Assembly: GCF_000143625.1 (NCBI RefSeq) | Contig: NZ_CM000957.1 | Span: 1-32,491, forward strand | Length of the DNA stretch: 32,491 nucleotides | Direction: 5' to 3' | Origin: Candidatus Regiella insecticola LSR1 | Lineage (GTDB): Bacteria; Pseudomonadota; Gammaproteobacteria; Enterobacterales; Enterobacteriaceae | Made by a program: the position numbers and the translations under genes | The notes under the pieces: generated by a model | The model's input: only the letters and a program-made list of their open reading frames with translations | Told to the model about the DNA's origin: nothing | The model's database searches: none | Part shown: piece by piece, positions 22,757 to 31,238 of the stretch | How positions within the stretch are numbered: position 1 is the first letter of the stretch | How the letters are laid out: each line of letters begins with the position of its first letter

Positions 22757-23770
22757 CTATCCTTGTGCGACTGAGTTACCACCAAAGCGTTTTTGATAGG
22801 AGGCATAAGCCGCTTGACCCCCGCGAACGGGGGAAGTCAGGGCGCGTTGAGTCGTCTTAACTTCTCGGTTAACGTTCTGCATACCGCGTTTCATTGCTGT
22901 TGGCCGTAACGCATTCATGGCAGAGCCAAACGCGCCTTGCGTGGCCATGGCCACACCGCCGCCTAATGCTGAAGCGATGGAAGGAACTTGCCTTACCACT
23001 AAAATGCAAAGCGCAAATACAAGGCATAACATCGCTGCATCCCCTAGGTTAGCCATGTTGGCCGCTGCGCTTTCTGTTGGTGCCATCTTTGAAATGTAGG
23101 TATCACCTAGCGAGATCATCAGCGAACCTACCGATGCCGAAAGAATCAGCAGAATGCCAAAGTTGCATACCATCGCTAACCAAGCTTCAAAGAAACGCTG
23201 CGTGGTGTTAAAAAGCAGAGCAATGATAAACAACGGCCCAATCCCTAGCAGGATGGTTATCATGAACTTTGACAACAAGACCAAGAACGCCACAAACAAC
23301 GTCAATCCACACCCGACAACCAGCACAATCAGCGCTATCAGGTACAAACCAAAGTTTCCGTTCATGACCCCACCCTTATCCCATGCAGCTTTGGCCACAT
23401 TGAATATTTTGGTAAAGAGCGCATCCAGTGTGTCGGCTGTTGTTCCTGTTGTACCGGAAACAACCGCAGAAATGTGTTCCGGGCCTTTTTGTAGGACATT
23501 AACGACCACATCCATATAAGTACCGACCGTTAAGCCCAGCGCGACAATCCCACCAATACGAATAATGCGAAAGACGCCATCACGTAACGGCTCATCAACT
23601 TTGGCGAACATCATCAGAATGCCCCACATGGCGATCCAGACAATCATCATGCTGGTGAACAGTGGCGAGGCATAACCGATTACATTACCGACCGTATCGG
23701 TAATGTAGGTTGATAACGCCGAATCAACGTTGGCAAAAATACGGACAAATAAGTTTGTTCCCGTACCCAT
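22757..23770 (-). CDS. virB6: VirB6 polytopic membrane protein
   Basis: 337 residues with about six hydrophobic segments, including 'PLFTSMMIVWIAMWGILMMF', 'LYLIALIVLVVGCGLTLFVAFLVLLSKFM', 'ITILLGIGPLFIIALLF' and 'FEAWLAMVCNFGILLILSASV', given here as partial runs. This is the TrbL/VirB6 fold, which forms the inner-membrane channel. The C-terminal tail is soluble and basic. GGAAGGGGGC precedes the ATG. Intact. Confidence 0.92.
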   Translation of the reverse strand: MGTGTNLFVRIFANVDSALSTYITDTVGNVIGYASPLFTSMMIVWIAMWGILMMFAKVDEPLRDGVFRIIRIGGIVALGLTVGTYMDVVVNVLQKGPEHISAVVSGTTGTTADTLDALFTKIFNVAKAAWDKGGVMNGNFGLYLIALIVLVVGCGLTLFVAFLVLLSKFMITILLGIGPLFIIALLFNTTQRFFEAWLAMVCNFGILLILSASVGSLMISLGDTYISKMAPTESAAANMANLGDAAMLCLVFALCILVVRQVPSIASALGGGVAMATQGAFGSAMNALRPTAMKRGMQNVNREVKTTQRALTSPVRGGQAAYASYQKRFGGNSVAQG

Positions 23771-23785
23771 AACCGCCCCCTTCCC

Positions 23786-24034
23786 TTACCAATTATTAAT
23801 GTGGCGCAATGAGCCACTAGAGGCTTTTTGTTCCGCAGCCATGGCATTTTTACAGTTTGGCGTATTGCCAAGCTCGCCGGGGTTATCACTACAACGCTTA
23901 ACGGTTTCGGCCCGTTCGGCTTTGTGATTTGAGAACCATTCAACGGAATGCGTTTCTTCTTTGTCGAAGCATCCGGTAAGCGCAAGGCTTACCAGACACA
24001 CCGCGCTTATTTTTTGTGCGCACGAAAAAAACAT
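23786..24034 (-). CDS. eex: EexN-like entry-exclusion lipoprotein
   Basis: 82 residues: signal with lipobox 'LVSLALTGC', then the EexN pattern 'SVEWFSNHKAERAETVKRCSDNPGELGNTPNCKNA', shown here by its ends 'SVEWF..NH' and 'C..NPGEL..TPNC.NA'. Such lipoproteins stop redundant transfer into cells already carrying the plasmid. It lies between virB5 and virB6, the usual place in IncN/IncW-like systems. A palindrome copy (24012-24027) overlaps codons 3-8. Its C-terminus 'SSGSLRHINNW' mirrors the VirB5 tail. Confidence 0.82.
   Translation of the reverse strand: MFFSCAQKISAVCLVSLALTGCFDKEETHSVEWFSNHKAERAETVKRCSDNPGELGNTPNCKNAMAAEQKASSGSLRHINNW
24012..24027. promoter_or_regulatory. 16 bp palindrome, copy 4
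   Basis: TTTTGTGCGCACGAAA, one difference from the consensus, inside the 5' end of the eex gene. Confidence 0.4.
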
Positions 24035-24042
24035 AGTTACCT

Positions 24043-24666
24043 CTACCAGTTCACATTACGCAGTGAGCCAGATGATTGAACGGCCATCTGTTTAACCTTC
24101 TGTTGGTACAACGCATCATTTGCCTGCGCTGTCTGCTGGAGAATTTGCAACTTACCAACTTCATTTTGTAAAAAGGCTTGTTCGGCCCCAATACGTGCGT
24201 TTAAGTCCATCACTTCTTTGGGATCACTGGCCGTATTTACCCGGCGTACCAGACCTGATAATTCCGCAAAGCGCGATTGTGCTTGGTCAAGTGAACGGGA
24301 AGATTGGCCAGCATAGGTGGCGGCATTTTTAGCGGCAGTGTCGTAAAGGTCAGCTACATCTTCAGGAAGCTTAAAATCACTGGCTGAATTGATACCTCTA
24401 TTGCGTAGAATGCTGTCTGTATTGATTCCACTAAGCGCGTCAGTGTCGTATTGGGAATTGATTACGTTAGCTAACCCACGTGCGCTGGTCATAGATTCAT
24501 ACTGTTTAACCTGCTGCTCGATTTGTTCAATGTATTTCGCCATATCTTCAAGGTGTGCTGTCCATGCTTGAGGGTCGGCAACCACAGATACCGGAACGCC
24601 AGCATAGCTAACGGCATTAAAGCTTCCTGCAATGGCCAGCACTAACGCTAATTTTTTCAGTTTCAA
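24043..24666 (-). CDS. virB5: VirB5 minor pilin
   Basis: 207 residues from a TTG start (24666) with GGAG seven bases upstream. Signal peptide 'LALVLAIAGSFNAVSYA', then an all-helical VirB5 body ('DPQAWTAHLEDMAKYIEQIEQQVKQYESM', given by its ends) and long heptad-like helices to the end. Sits at the pilus tip. Followed 8 bp later by eex. The last residues 'SSGSLRNVNW' resemble the end of the Eex protein. Confidence 0.9.
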   Translation of the reverse strand: MKLKKLALVLAIAGSFNAVSYAGVPVSVVADPQAWTAHLEDMAKYIEQIEQQVKQYESMTSARGLANVINSQYDTDALSGINTDSILRNRGINSASDFKLPEDVADLYDTAAKNAATYAGQSSRSLDQAQSRFAELSGLVRRVNTASDPKEVMDLNARIGAEQAFLQNEVGKLQILQQTAQANDALYQQKVKQMAVQSSGSLRNVNW

Positions 24667-24685
24667 TTGTATTCTCCATTAATAA

Positions 24686-27136
24686 TCAGGCAGCTACGCG
24701 CTGTTTATGGAACTCTGGCAACCAGACTTTAGGATCATCACCCACTTGTTGCATTATGCGTTCCAATAGTTCCACGTTGTCAGCCGTTCCAGAGATAACG
24801 GCTAGTTCGTCGCTAAACCCTGCAAGGTCGAGCTTGGCGATCACTGAATTATGGCCATGCTTAATAAGGAACTGATGAGAACCGGGGGCCATGTCGGTTT
24901 TGATTAACTGGTACTCACGTTCTGTAAGTTTGAAGCCTTTAACGTAATCATCCCAATCAGCTTTAGGGTTAGGCATAAAGACCATCGTTGCGCATTGTTC
25001 AATGATGCTGTATCCAATAGCGGATTTAAGAACGTCCTTAGCTGATTGAGTACCAAACACCATTAACCCGTTCAATTTACGGATGGTTTTCAGGCCGTTT
25101 TGTGCAAAGTCTTCAAAATATTCATCCAGTAATAATTTCCAGAACTCATCCATGAAAATCATCATTCGACGGCCATCAATAATTTGAGAAATGCGATGGA
25201 ACAAATACATGATTAATGGCGTTCTGATCTCGGCGTTATCAAGGAAGTCCGTAACGTCAAAACCAAACATCGTGTTATTACTAAAATCAATGTCGTCAGT
25301 TTCGTTATCGAATACCCAAGCTAATGTTCCATTGCCACACCACTTAGCCAAACGAGCGCCCACACCTTCTGGATCTGTTGGGTCCATAAAGTCGAGACAG
25401 GCGGAGATACGGCGTAAGTGTTTCGGCAGGCGCATAACCCCGCGAACGGTATTACTAATGTCAGTTTCCTGAACAGTCGTGAATGAGCCACTGGCACATT
25501 TTTTAACTATCTGCTCAAGAACCTGATAAGTATCTTCGGAAGGTTCCATCTGGAACGGGTTACAGCCAGTGCGAGCACCATTCTTAAAAGGCAAATAAAC
25601 GCCGCCTTCTGCTCTTACATAGATTTCTAACCCACGATCTTTATCGAAGATAATTTGAGTGGGGTTAAATTTCTTACTCTGAGCCATCAAGAAACCTTGT
25701 GTTACGGTTTTACCGGAGCCTGAAGGCCCGATAATTAACGTATTCCCTAGGGCTTTTTGTTCCTCTTTCGTTTCCTGAATGCTATCAGCACCCTTTTCAG
25801 CTTCCAGTTGCGCTAATTTTCTGGCTTTCTCGGTGCTTAACTCACTATGAAAATTGAAATAATAGGGAGCGCCAGACGTGGTTTTAAGTAGCGTTACCGA
25901 TGGCCCCCATTGGTTGCCGGTTCTGCGGCCTGTTGGATAGTTGTGAAATGAGGAAAACCCAGCAAAGTTACGTGAACTAATGGGCGCTGGTCTTGCCCGA
26001 TACTTAAAGTTTCCGGGCAACATAGACCAGAAAGCAGACTCTATAGCCCAATCTTCACGCGATACGATCATGTTGCAATCGACCAGTTCCGCTTTGGCAT
26101 CAGAGAGGTTTTTCTTCAGGCTCCGCGCATCTTTAGCCAGAATCGTTAGGGCTAAATGATGTTCACCAAATACAAGACGGCCTGAAGTTAAATCATCAAG
26201 CGCATCGTCTATTTCTTCCATTTGCGTTTTAGACAAATCCCCTGCGTTTTTCATTCGGCGTTGTGTTCTGCCTAATAATTCAACTGCAACCGGCTTACTT
26301 AAGAAATTGAACGACTGCGACAAAATCAACGGGAATGGCGCGGATAAGAACGCATTCATTAAGCCTGCTTCGGTGCCTTCTGGATATTCGCCAATGCTCA
26401 GGACTGCGCCCACGGTGCTTTCAGTGACCCCCCTAACTTCAAAGGCATCTTCACCAAAAAACGGGCGATCAAAAGGCAACGCTTCAGAAAGTACCTTGCG
26501 GGGTAAAGCGCGAGGAATCCACTCAAGATTTATCAGGTAAGATAAAAACTCTAATACTTCAGAGTTTTTTATTCCCTTTCGGTCATAACACCCTAAAACA
26601 CGCGCACCATAATGTTTTAGGCTACTGGTGACGGTGTTAACCACTTCGTGTAACCCTTCAATAGCTTCAGCCTGTATGCGTTTAATGGATTCAACATTTT
26701 TTTCAAAACGCTGAAGGAGATTAACGCTGGGAATACCTGAAGGGCGATAAAGAACTGTAAGGTACAGCTCGTTTACCATCATGTTATTTTTACCAACATG
26801 ATTTTTGTATTTGTTGTTTAGTTGTTCAGCAAAACTACTTTCTTCAAACTCCCCGCCGGGAAATGTATTTTCTTCACGGCGAATAATATTTGTCCAAAGA
26901 GATATGTTTGGCGAGGCTATATTTTTCAGCAGCCCATTAAGTTGCTCTTTCCAGTTAATTACATCTTCTGGATCTGCACTTTCATGGGCGCGGCCATCAA
27001 TCTTAATTACCTGAAGATAATAGCCACTGGTAGTTTTAATGGTGTTTTCGTCAAGGTGAACAGAATGAGGGATAAACTCAGCAACAGAGTTTTCATTCAC
27101 CCATTGGCGTGATTTTGTCGCATTTGCATTACTCAT
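24686..27136 (-). CDS. virB4: VirB4 ATPase
   Basis: 816 residues. N-terminal VirB4/CagE domain, P-loop 'IIGPSGSGKTVTQ' near residue 470, Walker B 'MMIFMDEFWKLL', and the downstream motif 'LMVFGTQSAKDVLKS'. Energises pilus assembly and substrate transfer. The ATG overlaps the virB3 stop (ATGA). Intact, normal length. Confidence 0.96.
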   Translation of the reverse strand: MSNANATKSRQWVNENSVAEFIPHSVHLDENTIKTTSGYYLQVIKIDGRAHESADPEDVINWKEQLNGLLKNIASPNISLWTNIIRREENTFPGGEFEESSFAEQLNNKYKNHVGKNNMMVNELYLTVLYRPSGIPSVNLLQRFEKNVESIKRIQAEAIEGLHEVVNTVTSSLKHYGARVLGCYDRKGIKNSEVLEFLSYLINLEWIPRALPRKVLSEALPFDRPFFGEDAFEVRGVTESTVGAVLSIGEYPEGTEAGLMNAFLSAPFPLILSQSFNFLSKPVAVELLGRTQRRMKNAGDLSKTQMEEIDDALDDLTSGRLVFGEHHLALTILAKDARSLKKNLSDAKAELVDCNMIVSREDWAIESAFWSMLPGNFKYRARPAPISSRNFAGFSSFHNYPTGRRTGNQWGPSVTLLKTTSGAPYYFNFHSELSTEKARKLAQLEAEKGADSIQETKEEQKALGNTLIIGPSGSGKTVTQGFLMAQSKKFNPTQIIFDKDRGLEIYVRAEGGVYLPFKNGARTGCNPFQMEPSEDTYQVLEQIVKKCASGSFTTVQETDISNTVRGVMRLPKHLRRISACLDFMDPTDPEGVGARLAKWCGNGTLAWVFDNETDDIDFSNNTMFGFDVTDFLDNAEIRTPLIMYLFHRISQIIDGRRMMIFMDEFWKLLLDEYFEDFAQNGLKTIRKLNGLMVFGTQSAKDVLKSAIGYSIIEQCATMVFMPNPKADWDDYVKGFKLTEREYQLIKTDMAPGSHQFLIKHGHNSVIAKLDLAGFSDELAVISGTADNVELLERIMQQVGDDPKVWLPEFHKQRVAA

Positions 27137-27450
27137 TCTGGCATTTTCCTTCTTTTGCGAGTGCTAACGAGTGGTGAGGCCGTAGCCGCACCCCAATAAC
27201 GCCACCCAATGGAACGGCACTTAGTTGCAAACCATAAAGATATAAGCCTGAAAAAACGGGGGTCTTTTAGGCAAATCAGGTAGCAAGCACCGTGTAAAGG
27301 AACATACAGAGGCAACAACCAAATGCTATTTACAGCGAGAAAAATCACTCCAGTTGTAGCGATACAGAAAATTATTGCCTCGTATGTTACGCCCCACACA
27401 AGTGAGGGGCGTGTAGCACCGGCAAAGAGAACATCTTTTCCTGATGCCAT
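27133..27450 (-). CDS. virB3: VirB3 inner-membrane protein
   Basis: 105 residues. 'VLFAGATRPSLVWGVTYEA' is the VirB3 signature, followed by two transmembrane stretches (about 25-60) and 'DPRFFRLISLW'. AAGGAGA precedes the ATG. It overlaps virB4 by 4 bp. Confidence 0.92.
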   Translation of the reverse strand: MASGKDVLFAGATRPSLVWGVTYEAIIFCIATTGVIFLAVNSIWLLPLYVPLHGACYLICLKDPRFFRLISLWFATKCRSIGWRYWGAATASPLVSTRKRRKMPE

Positions 27451-27460
27451 GACGCTCTCC

Positions 27461-27718
27461 TTACTGGACTACAGCAATGATTGCGTCGGCAATAGACGCC
27501 GCACCAAATACCAGCACGATACCGCCGATAGCAAACCCCGCATTACGGGCTTGGAGACGTCCGGCCCATGCTAAATAACCCAACACGGCGATCGCTAAGA
27601 TTGCGCAAGAACGGGCAATGCCTGACGTTAAGAGATCAATTAACCACTGAAGCCCTTGGTTAATTGGATCGCCCCCGGCTGCGTGAGCGAAACCCGGTAA
27701 CATCATCAAACCCAACAT
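27461..27718 (-). CDS. virB2: VirB2 major pilin, start uncertain
   Basis: 85 residues from ATG 27718: a signal with cleavage after 'GFAHA', then 'GGDPINQGLQWLIDLLTSG' and two transmembrane helices ('CAILAIAVLGYLAWAG', 'GFAIGGIVLVFGAASIADAI'), the VirB2 fold. The frame stays open upstream and encodes 'KTFTRQIDSTTWL', a normal basic signal n-region. However, the only nearby ATG (27751-27753) is two bases out of frame (ATG-TA-AAAACC). The original start may have been lost by a 2 bp insertion, leaving a weaker signal. Confidence 0.85.
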   Translation of the reverse strand: MLGLMMLPGFAHAAGGDPINQGLQWLIDLLTSGIARSCAILAIAVLGYLAWAGRLQARNAGFAIGGIVLVFGAASIADAIIAVVQ

Positions 27719-27776
27719 TAGCCAAGTGGTAGAGTCAATCTGACGGGTGAAGGTTTTTACATTTGCTATGCTTTAC

Positions 27777-28106
27777 TTACTCCATAAGTTGTAACTCAAT
27801 GATCGGGACTTTCCCGTACTTACTGTTAATGTGTTTCACTAACCTGTCTAAACTCGACCACACTCGCGGCGTCTTCCTTTGTGTCTCTAATAAAAGATCT
27901 CCTCCTTTCCACGAAAGCTGTACGCGGATGCTAAATTTTCCATTTTCACCTTGTACCAGCATCATCTTCTTTACTGACTGATTCCCAAGGTTATCAATCA
28001 ATTCTGGTTCTGTTATCGTTTCGTTGTTCATGTCAATATTCTCGATTGGGGATTCCAAAGTTCGAGAACATTTTAAATGCTTTGCGCAAAAAGTCTTTTT
28101 CTTCAT
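27777..28106 (-). CDS. Conserved-looking hypothetical at the head of the virB operon
   Basis: About 109 residues from ATG 28106. GGGGGAGG is only one base upstream, so ATG 28031 is an alternative giving 84 residues; the frame is open to 28151. The C-terminal part 'FSIRVQLSWKGGDLLLETQRKTPRVWSSLDRLVKHINSKYG' (span about 27800-27925) looks like a compact folded domain. No family recognised. It occupies the place where virB1 (lytic transglycosylase) is often found but has no transglycosylase motif. 58 bp before virB2. Confidence 0.6.
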   Translation of the reverse strand: MKKKTFCAKHLKCSRTLESPIENIDMNNETITEPELIDNLGNQSVKKMMLVQGENGKFSIRVQLSWKGGDLLLETQRKTPRVWSSLDRLVKHINSKYGKVPIIELQLME

Positions 28107-28140
28107 TCCTCCCCCGCCGGAACAATCAAAATATATCATA

Positions 28141-28167
28141 TTGATAATCAAAAACTACTTTTTGATT
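28141..28167. promoter_or_regulatory. Operator-like repeats at the head of the virB operon
   Basis: An 11 bp palindrome, TTGATAATCAA (28141-28151), overlaps an inverted repeat AATCAAAAA/TTTTTGATT (28146-28154/28159-28167). It shares TTGATTATCA with the virB7 operator, suggesting one regulator for both T4SS transcripts. Confidence 0.5.
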
Positions 28168-28370
28168 TTATTTTTTCTCGAAATTAGGCTTCCCGTTCAC
28201 TGCATCAAATTTTGATGAACAGCCGGAGTAGCCAGAACAGCCGAAAAAGTCATATTCTTTTTGCCGCCGGTGGCTGGTTTTTTACGCCGGATAAGAGGCT
28301 TTCTACAGTGAGGACATTTAAAGCCTGAAGCTTCTGGCTTGGGCTTCCCCGGTTTCCCTGCTGTATCTGG
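28168..28370 (-). pseudogene. Topoisomerase IA C-terminal zinc-ribbon remnant
   Basis: Minus strand, frame 'GKPKPEASGFKCPHCRKPLIRRKKPATGG', shown here by its core 'FKCPHCRKPLIRR', then after a one-base loss in an A-run near 28256 'EYDFFGCSGYSGCSSKFDAVNG' (core 'FFGCSGYSGC'), ending TAA at 28168-28170. Four cysteines in the zf-C4 Topoisom pattern identify the tail of a plasmid topoisomerase (TraE/TopB type). Everything upstream is missing beyond a stop at about 28372. It marks the right edge of the kor/tra backbone. Confidence 0.65.
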
Positions 28371-28404
28371 TTAACACATATCAAAAAAAGTCATAAAAAA
28401 CGGT

Positions 28405-28498
28405 CTAAACATTCCTGTAGTGTGACCTTGGGTTAGCATAAAAAGGTTTTTTTGTCCAGCATTTCTAAACATAAGCACTGTAAAGTAATGCTAAACAT
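28405..28498 (+). repeat. Three CTAAACAT repeats upstream of the XRE gene
   Basis: CTAAACAT at 28405-28412, 28465-28472 and 28491-28498. A TTAGCAT/ATGCTAA inverted pair lies at about 28433-28439 and 28487-28493. Probably the operator for the HTH protein encoded at 28528. Confidence 0.45.
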
Positions 28499-28527
28499 GC
28501 CGTCAACTAATATCAGTGGCGCATGTA

Positions 28528-28788
28528 ATGATAAATTCCCGACTCAAACCCATCAGGATGCAAGCAAAGCTCTCTCAGGAGCGGCTGGGCGTTCTTGCGG
28601 GCCTAGACGAAACCACAGCCAGATCGCGTATCTCTCAATACGAAACCGGCACTTACAGACCTACCTTTGAAATGATGTGTGCAATCGCTACCATCCTCGA
28701 TGTACCAGAGTGTTACTTCTATATTGTTGATGATGATTTTGCCGAAGAGGTTTTGCAGCTTTACAGAAGTAAAAAACGCCAGAAATAA
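28528..28788 (+). CDS. XRE/Cro-family transcriptional regulator
   Basis: 86 residues from ATG 28528 (an in-frame GTG at 28516 is possible). Residues about 5-60 are an HTH_3 domain: 'LKPIRMQAKLSQERLGVLAGLDETTARSRISQYETGTYRP' (span 28543-28660), with 'PTFEMMCAIATILDVPECYFY' closing the fold. The C-terminal acidic patch 'VDDDFAEEVLQLY' is common in plasmid-borne regulators. No ribosome site is obvious, so it may be leaderless or poorly translated. Likely controls its own repeats and perhaps the neighbouring virB promoter; this is inference. Confidence 0.8.
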   Translation: MINSRLKPIRMQAKLSQERLGVLAGLDETTARSRISQYETGTYRPTFEMMCAIATILDVPECYFYIVDDDFAEEVLQLYRSKKRQK

Positions 28789-28997
28789 GCCTTTCAACCA
28801 AAATTCACTGTCAAATAGAAAACCTCTTTTTGGTAACAAATTAGCAACATCAATCTTCCCTCTTTTTCGCACCGAAAACCATAGCTTTTAACGCTTATGT
28901 GTTATTTTTCGGGCGAACTCTCCTTGGGCGGTGCTGATAAGATCCATTATGTTAAATCATAGGTATCTACACATCTTTCGGGATATCTGCTATTACG

Positions 28998-29845
28998 TTG
29001 CAGCATGATCTGAAGTTACCTATTGACGGGATCGATGCCCGCCTCAACCGGCGTTATCAGCGTCTGGTTAAACAACACATGACATCCGCAGCCCCATTGG
29101 CCCCTGCGGTTAAAGACCTTGCTAGCGCGCAGAAAACAACATTCGCCACAACTCAGGCCGTCTGGCGTTTTTTTAATAATGAACGCATTAGCTTCGGTCA
29201 GCTCAGTGAACCGATTATTTCTCTGGCTCTCGAGCAGGTTGCGTTTAGTCCTCATCCATACGCTCTCGTCGTTCACGACTGGTCTCGTTTACAGTTTCGT
29301 AGCCACAACGGGAAAGAAGAACGTTTGAAAATGACGCATTGTGGTGACGTCGGTTATGAACTACAAACCAGTCTACTCGTTGATGCTGCAAATGGTTTGC
29401 CAATAGCACCGCTGTCTCAAACACTTACCGATGGGGCAGGTTGTCGTTCAACGCTAACAGAGGGGTTGTCTGAGAGACTGACTCATATGGATTCTTTGGC
29501 GGGCTGATATTGGGGTCATCTCATTGACCGTGAAGGGGATTCTGTCGGTCATATGCGCGAGTTAAGCGCCTAGGGAATAGGTTGGCTTATCCGGGGAAAG
29601 GAAGGGCATCGGGCCGAGTGGGGGGGAGAACCCGTAAAATTGGTGAAATTGCAAATGATCTGCCCTTGATCGCATGCGGACAGATTGGCTGGAAAGGGAA
29701 AAAAGCCAATATGGAGATCGGCGAAACATCTGTAATCATCACACGAACAGCAAAACCGAAGCGGAAAAACAAGAGCACGGGCCGGCGAGTGAAAGTACAG
29801 CCAGGTGTAGCTCTGACGATCAGACTGGTTGCGGTTCGCCTTCCC
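28998..29845 (+). pseudogene. IS4-family transposase relic
   Basis: 'RLNRRYQRLVKQHMTSAAPL', 'TQAVWRFFNNERISFGQLSEP', 'VVHDWSRLQF' (first catalytic Asp) and 'LQTSLLVDAANGLPIAPLSQTL' run to a TGA at 29505-29507. Past it the reading resumes 'IDREGDSVGHMRELSA', hits TAG at 29570, and continues in another frame as 'RTRKIGEIANDLPLIACGQIGWKGKKANMEIGE' (span 29620-29720), ending 'TIRLVAVRL'. The C-terminal third with the catalytic Glu is missing. Terminal repeats not recognised. Confidence 0.75.
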
Positions 29846-29924
29846 AACATAGGCTTCCACTTCGTTGACAAAGCGTATCACGCTCATAAAATGAGCGAGG
29901 TAAAATACCCTCACTCGACATCGA

Positions 29925-30050
29925 TTAATCCCTGTCGATTTTCTCTTCATGGCGGCCTTTTTGTTCGCCAAGCTGGATACCCTCTTGACGACCTTTCAAT
30001 ATACCTTTTTCTATACCCCTCTTTTCGCCCTCTTTCCGTAGCTGCTTGCA
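29925..30050 (-). pseudogene. Relic of an Rpn nuclease C-terminal tail
   Basis: The minus-strand frame 'KQLRKEGEKRGIEKGILKG', then 'RQEGIQLGEQKGRHEEKIDRD', ends at TAA 29925-29927. It has the G-x3-G repeat tail of Rpn proteins and lies directly downstream of the intact rpn gene at 30084. The body of the gene is absent. A third copy of this family in the window. Confidence 0.65.
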
Positions 30051-30083
30051 ATGGTAAGACTTGGGATCTGAACATCGCCAAAA

Positions 30084-31043
30084 TTAATTATCACGTTTGC
30101 ACAGGGTATTGATCTGTTCTCTCGTCAATCCAGTAAATTTCATCACAGATCGCCTATCCATGCCACTTTTCAACATTTGACTCGCTATCTTCATCGAAGC
30201 CTGTTGTTCCCCTTTTTGAATCCCTTCTTGAATCCCTTCTTGAATCCCTTCTTGTCTGCCTTTTTGAATGCCTTCTTGAATGCCTTCTTGTTTTAATACT
30301 TGAGCCATCGTCATCAGTGCCCCCTCATGTTTCTCTGATTGTTTCGCTATCTCAGTGATAAACTGCTTCGGGTTTGTCGCGTTCCCCTCTTGAATGAGAT
30401 AATTCATCATCGTGACAACGTGGTTATCGGTATACTCATTATGCGATAACACGGCCACAATTTCATTGAGTAACTCGCTCATATCCCGCCGTCGAATGTG
30501 CTTTTGGATGAGCTCTAACAACGCCATCCGACGATGCTGCATAATCTCCCCATCGTCCAGGGTCGTCACATCCGCCAGTCTGAAAGGTTGCGTATAAATA
30601 CGCTCCGCTAATCCCCTGTCTTCAAAACAATCGAGCCAATAGGTACTGTGGGGGTGGGGGCTTGGCTCTCCCACGTAAAATAAAATGGGAAAGACTAACG
30701 GCAGCGTTTTATTCCCCGCGTCCAGATGCTTTTGCATCGTCGCCATGCTATACCGCATTAATCGCCACGCAATCAGTTTATCTGGGGTCGACTGCGATTC
30801 AATGAGCACATAAAGGTAGCCTTTCCCCTTTTTCGTCTTTAATGAATACAGAATATCATTTTGATACGCCTTCATGTCTTCATCGACAAACGAACCCGAC
30901 TCGACTTTCATCGTCGTGAAATCACACAGCGCTTTAATTTCATCTGGCAGCCATATCTCAAAAAAGTCTTGCGCCGTCTCTTTTTCATGGAGAAATTGAC
31001 GAAAAACGGCGTCATGGGGAGTCGGGGTGAATTTTTTGCTCAT
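30084..31043 (-). CDS. Rpn family recombination-promoting nuclease
   Basis: 319 residues, same family as the gene at 3135 but clearly diverged. 'PTPHDAVFRQFLHEKETAQDFFE' opens the fold; catalytic D63 and E82-x-Q84 ('IESQST'); 'LPLVFPILFYVGEPSPHPHSTYW'; and a tail of 12 bp-encoded repeats ('EGIQEGIQKGRQEGIQEGIQ'). Intact. E. coli RpnA cuts DNA and promotes recombination. The weak upstream GAGATG context gives no decisive ribosome site. Confidence 0.88.
   Translation of the reverse strand: MSKKFTPTPHDAVFRQFLHEKETAQDFFEIWLPDEIKALCDFTTMKVESGSFVDEDMKAYQNDILYSLKTKKGKGYLYVLIESQSTPDKLIAWRLMRYSMATMQKHLDAGNKTLPLVFPILFYVGEPSPHPHSTYWLDCFEDRGLAERIYTQPFRLADVTTLDDGEIMQHRRMALLELIQKHIRRRDMSELLNEIVAVLSHNEYTDNHVVTMMNYLIQEGNATNPKQFITEIAKQSEKHEGALMTMAQVLKQEGIQEGIQKGRQEGIQEGIQEGIQKGEQQASMKIASQMLKSGMDRRSVMKFTGLTREQINTLCKRDN
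30215..30291 (-). repeat. 12 bp imperfect tandem repeat in rpn
   Basis: TTGAATCCCTTC units (+ strand), some as TTGAATGCCTTC, encode repeated EGIQ/KGIQ-type tetrapeptides in the Rpn tail. Copy number could change by slippage in frame. Confidence 0.8.
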
Positions 31044-31238
31044 CTCTATACTTAATCAATTTCAGGTGAAGCCTGAGCCTATCACAAAATAGCCCGGAAG
31101 GCTTACTTCAAGGCCTTCATGCTTAATGTCACACCTCACACTCAACAAAAATAAAAATAAAAATTTAAATAAGTATTTTTTACTCTTTTTGCTATAGTAT
31201 AAAACATATCTACCCTTCAAATCATGAGGAGAAATATC

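Noticed and set aside
22879..23519. + strand frames opposite virB6
   Set aside because: Reverse-strand shadows of a GC-biased membrane protein gene.
29570..29971. 133-codon minus frame over the IS4 relic
   Set aside because: Antisense to recognisable transposase sequence; no protein pattern.
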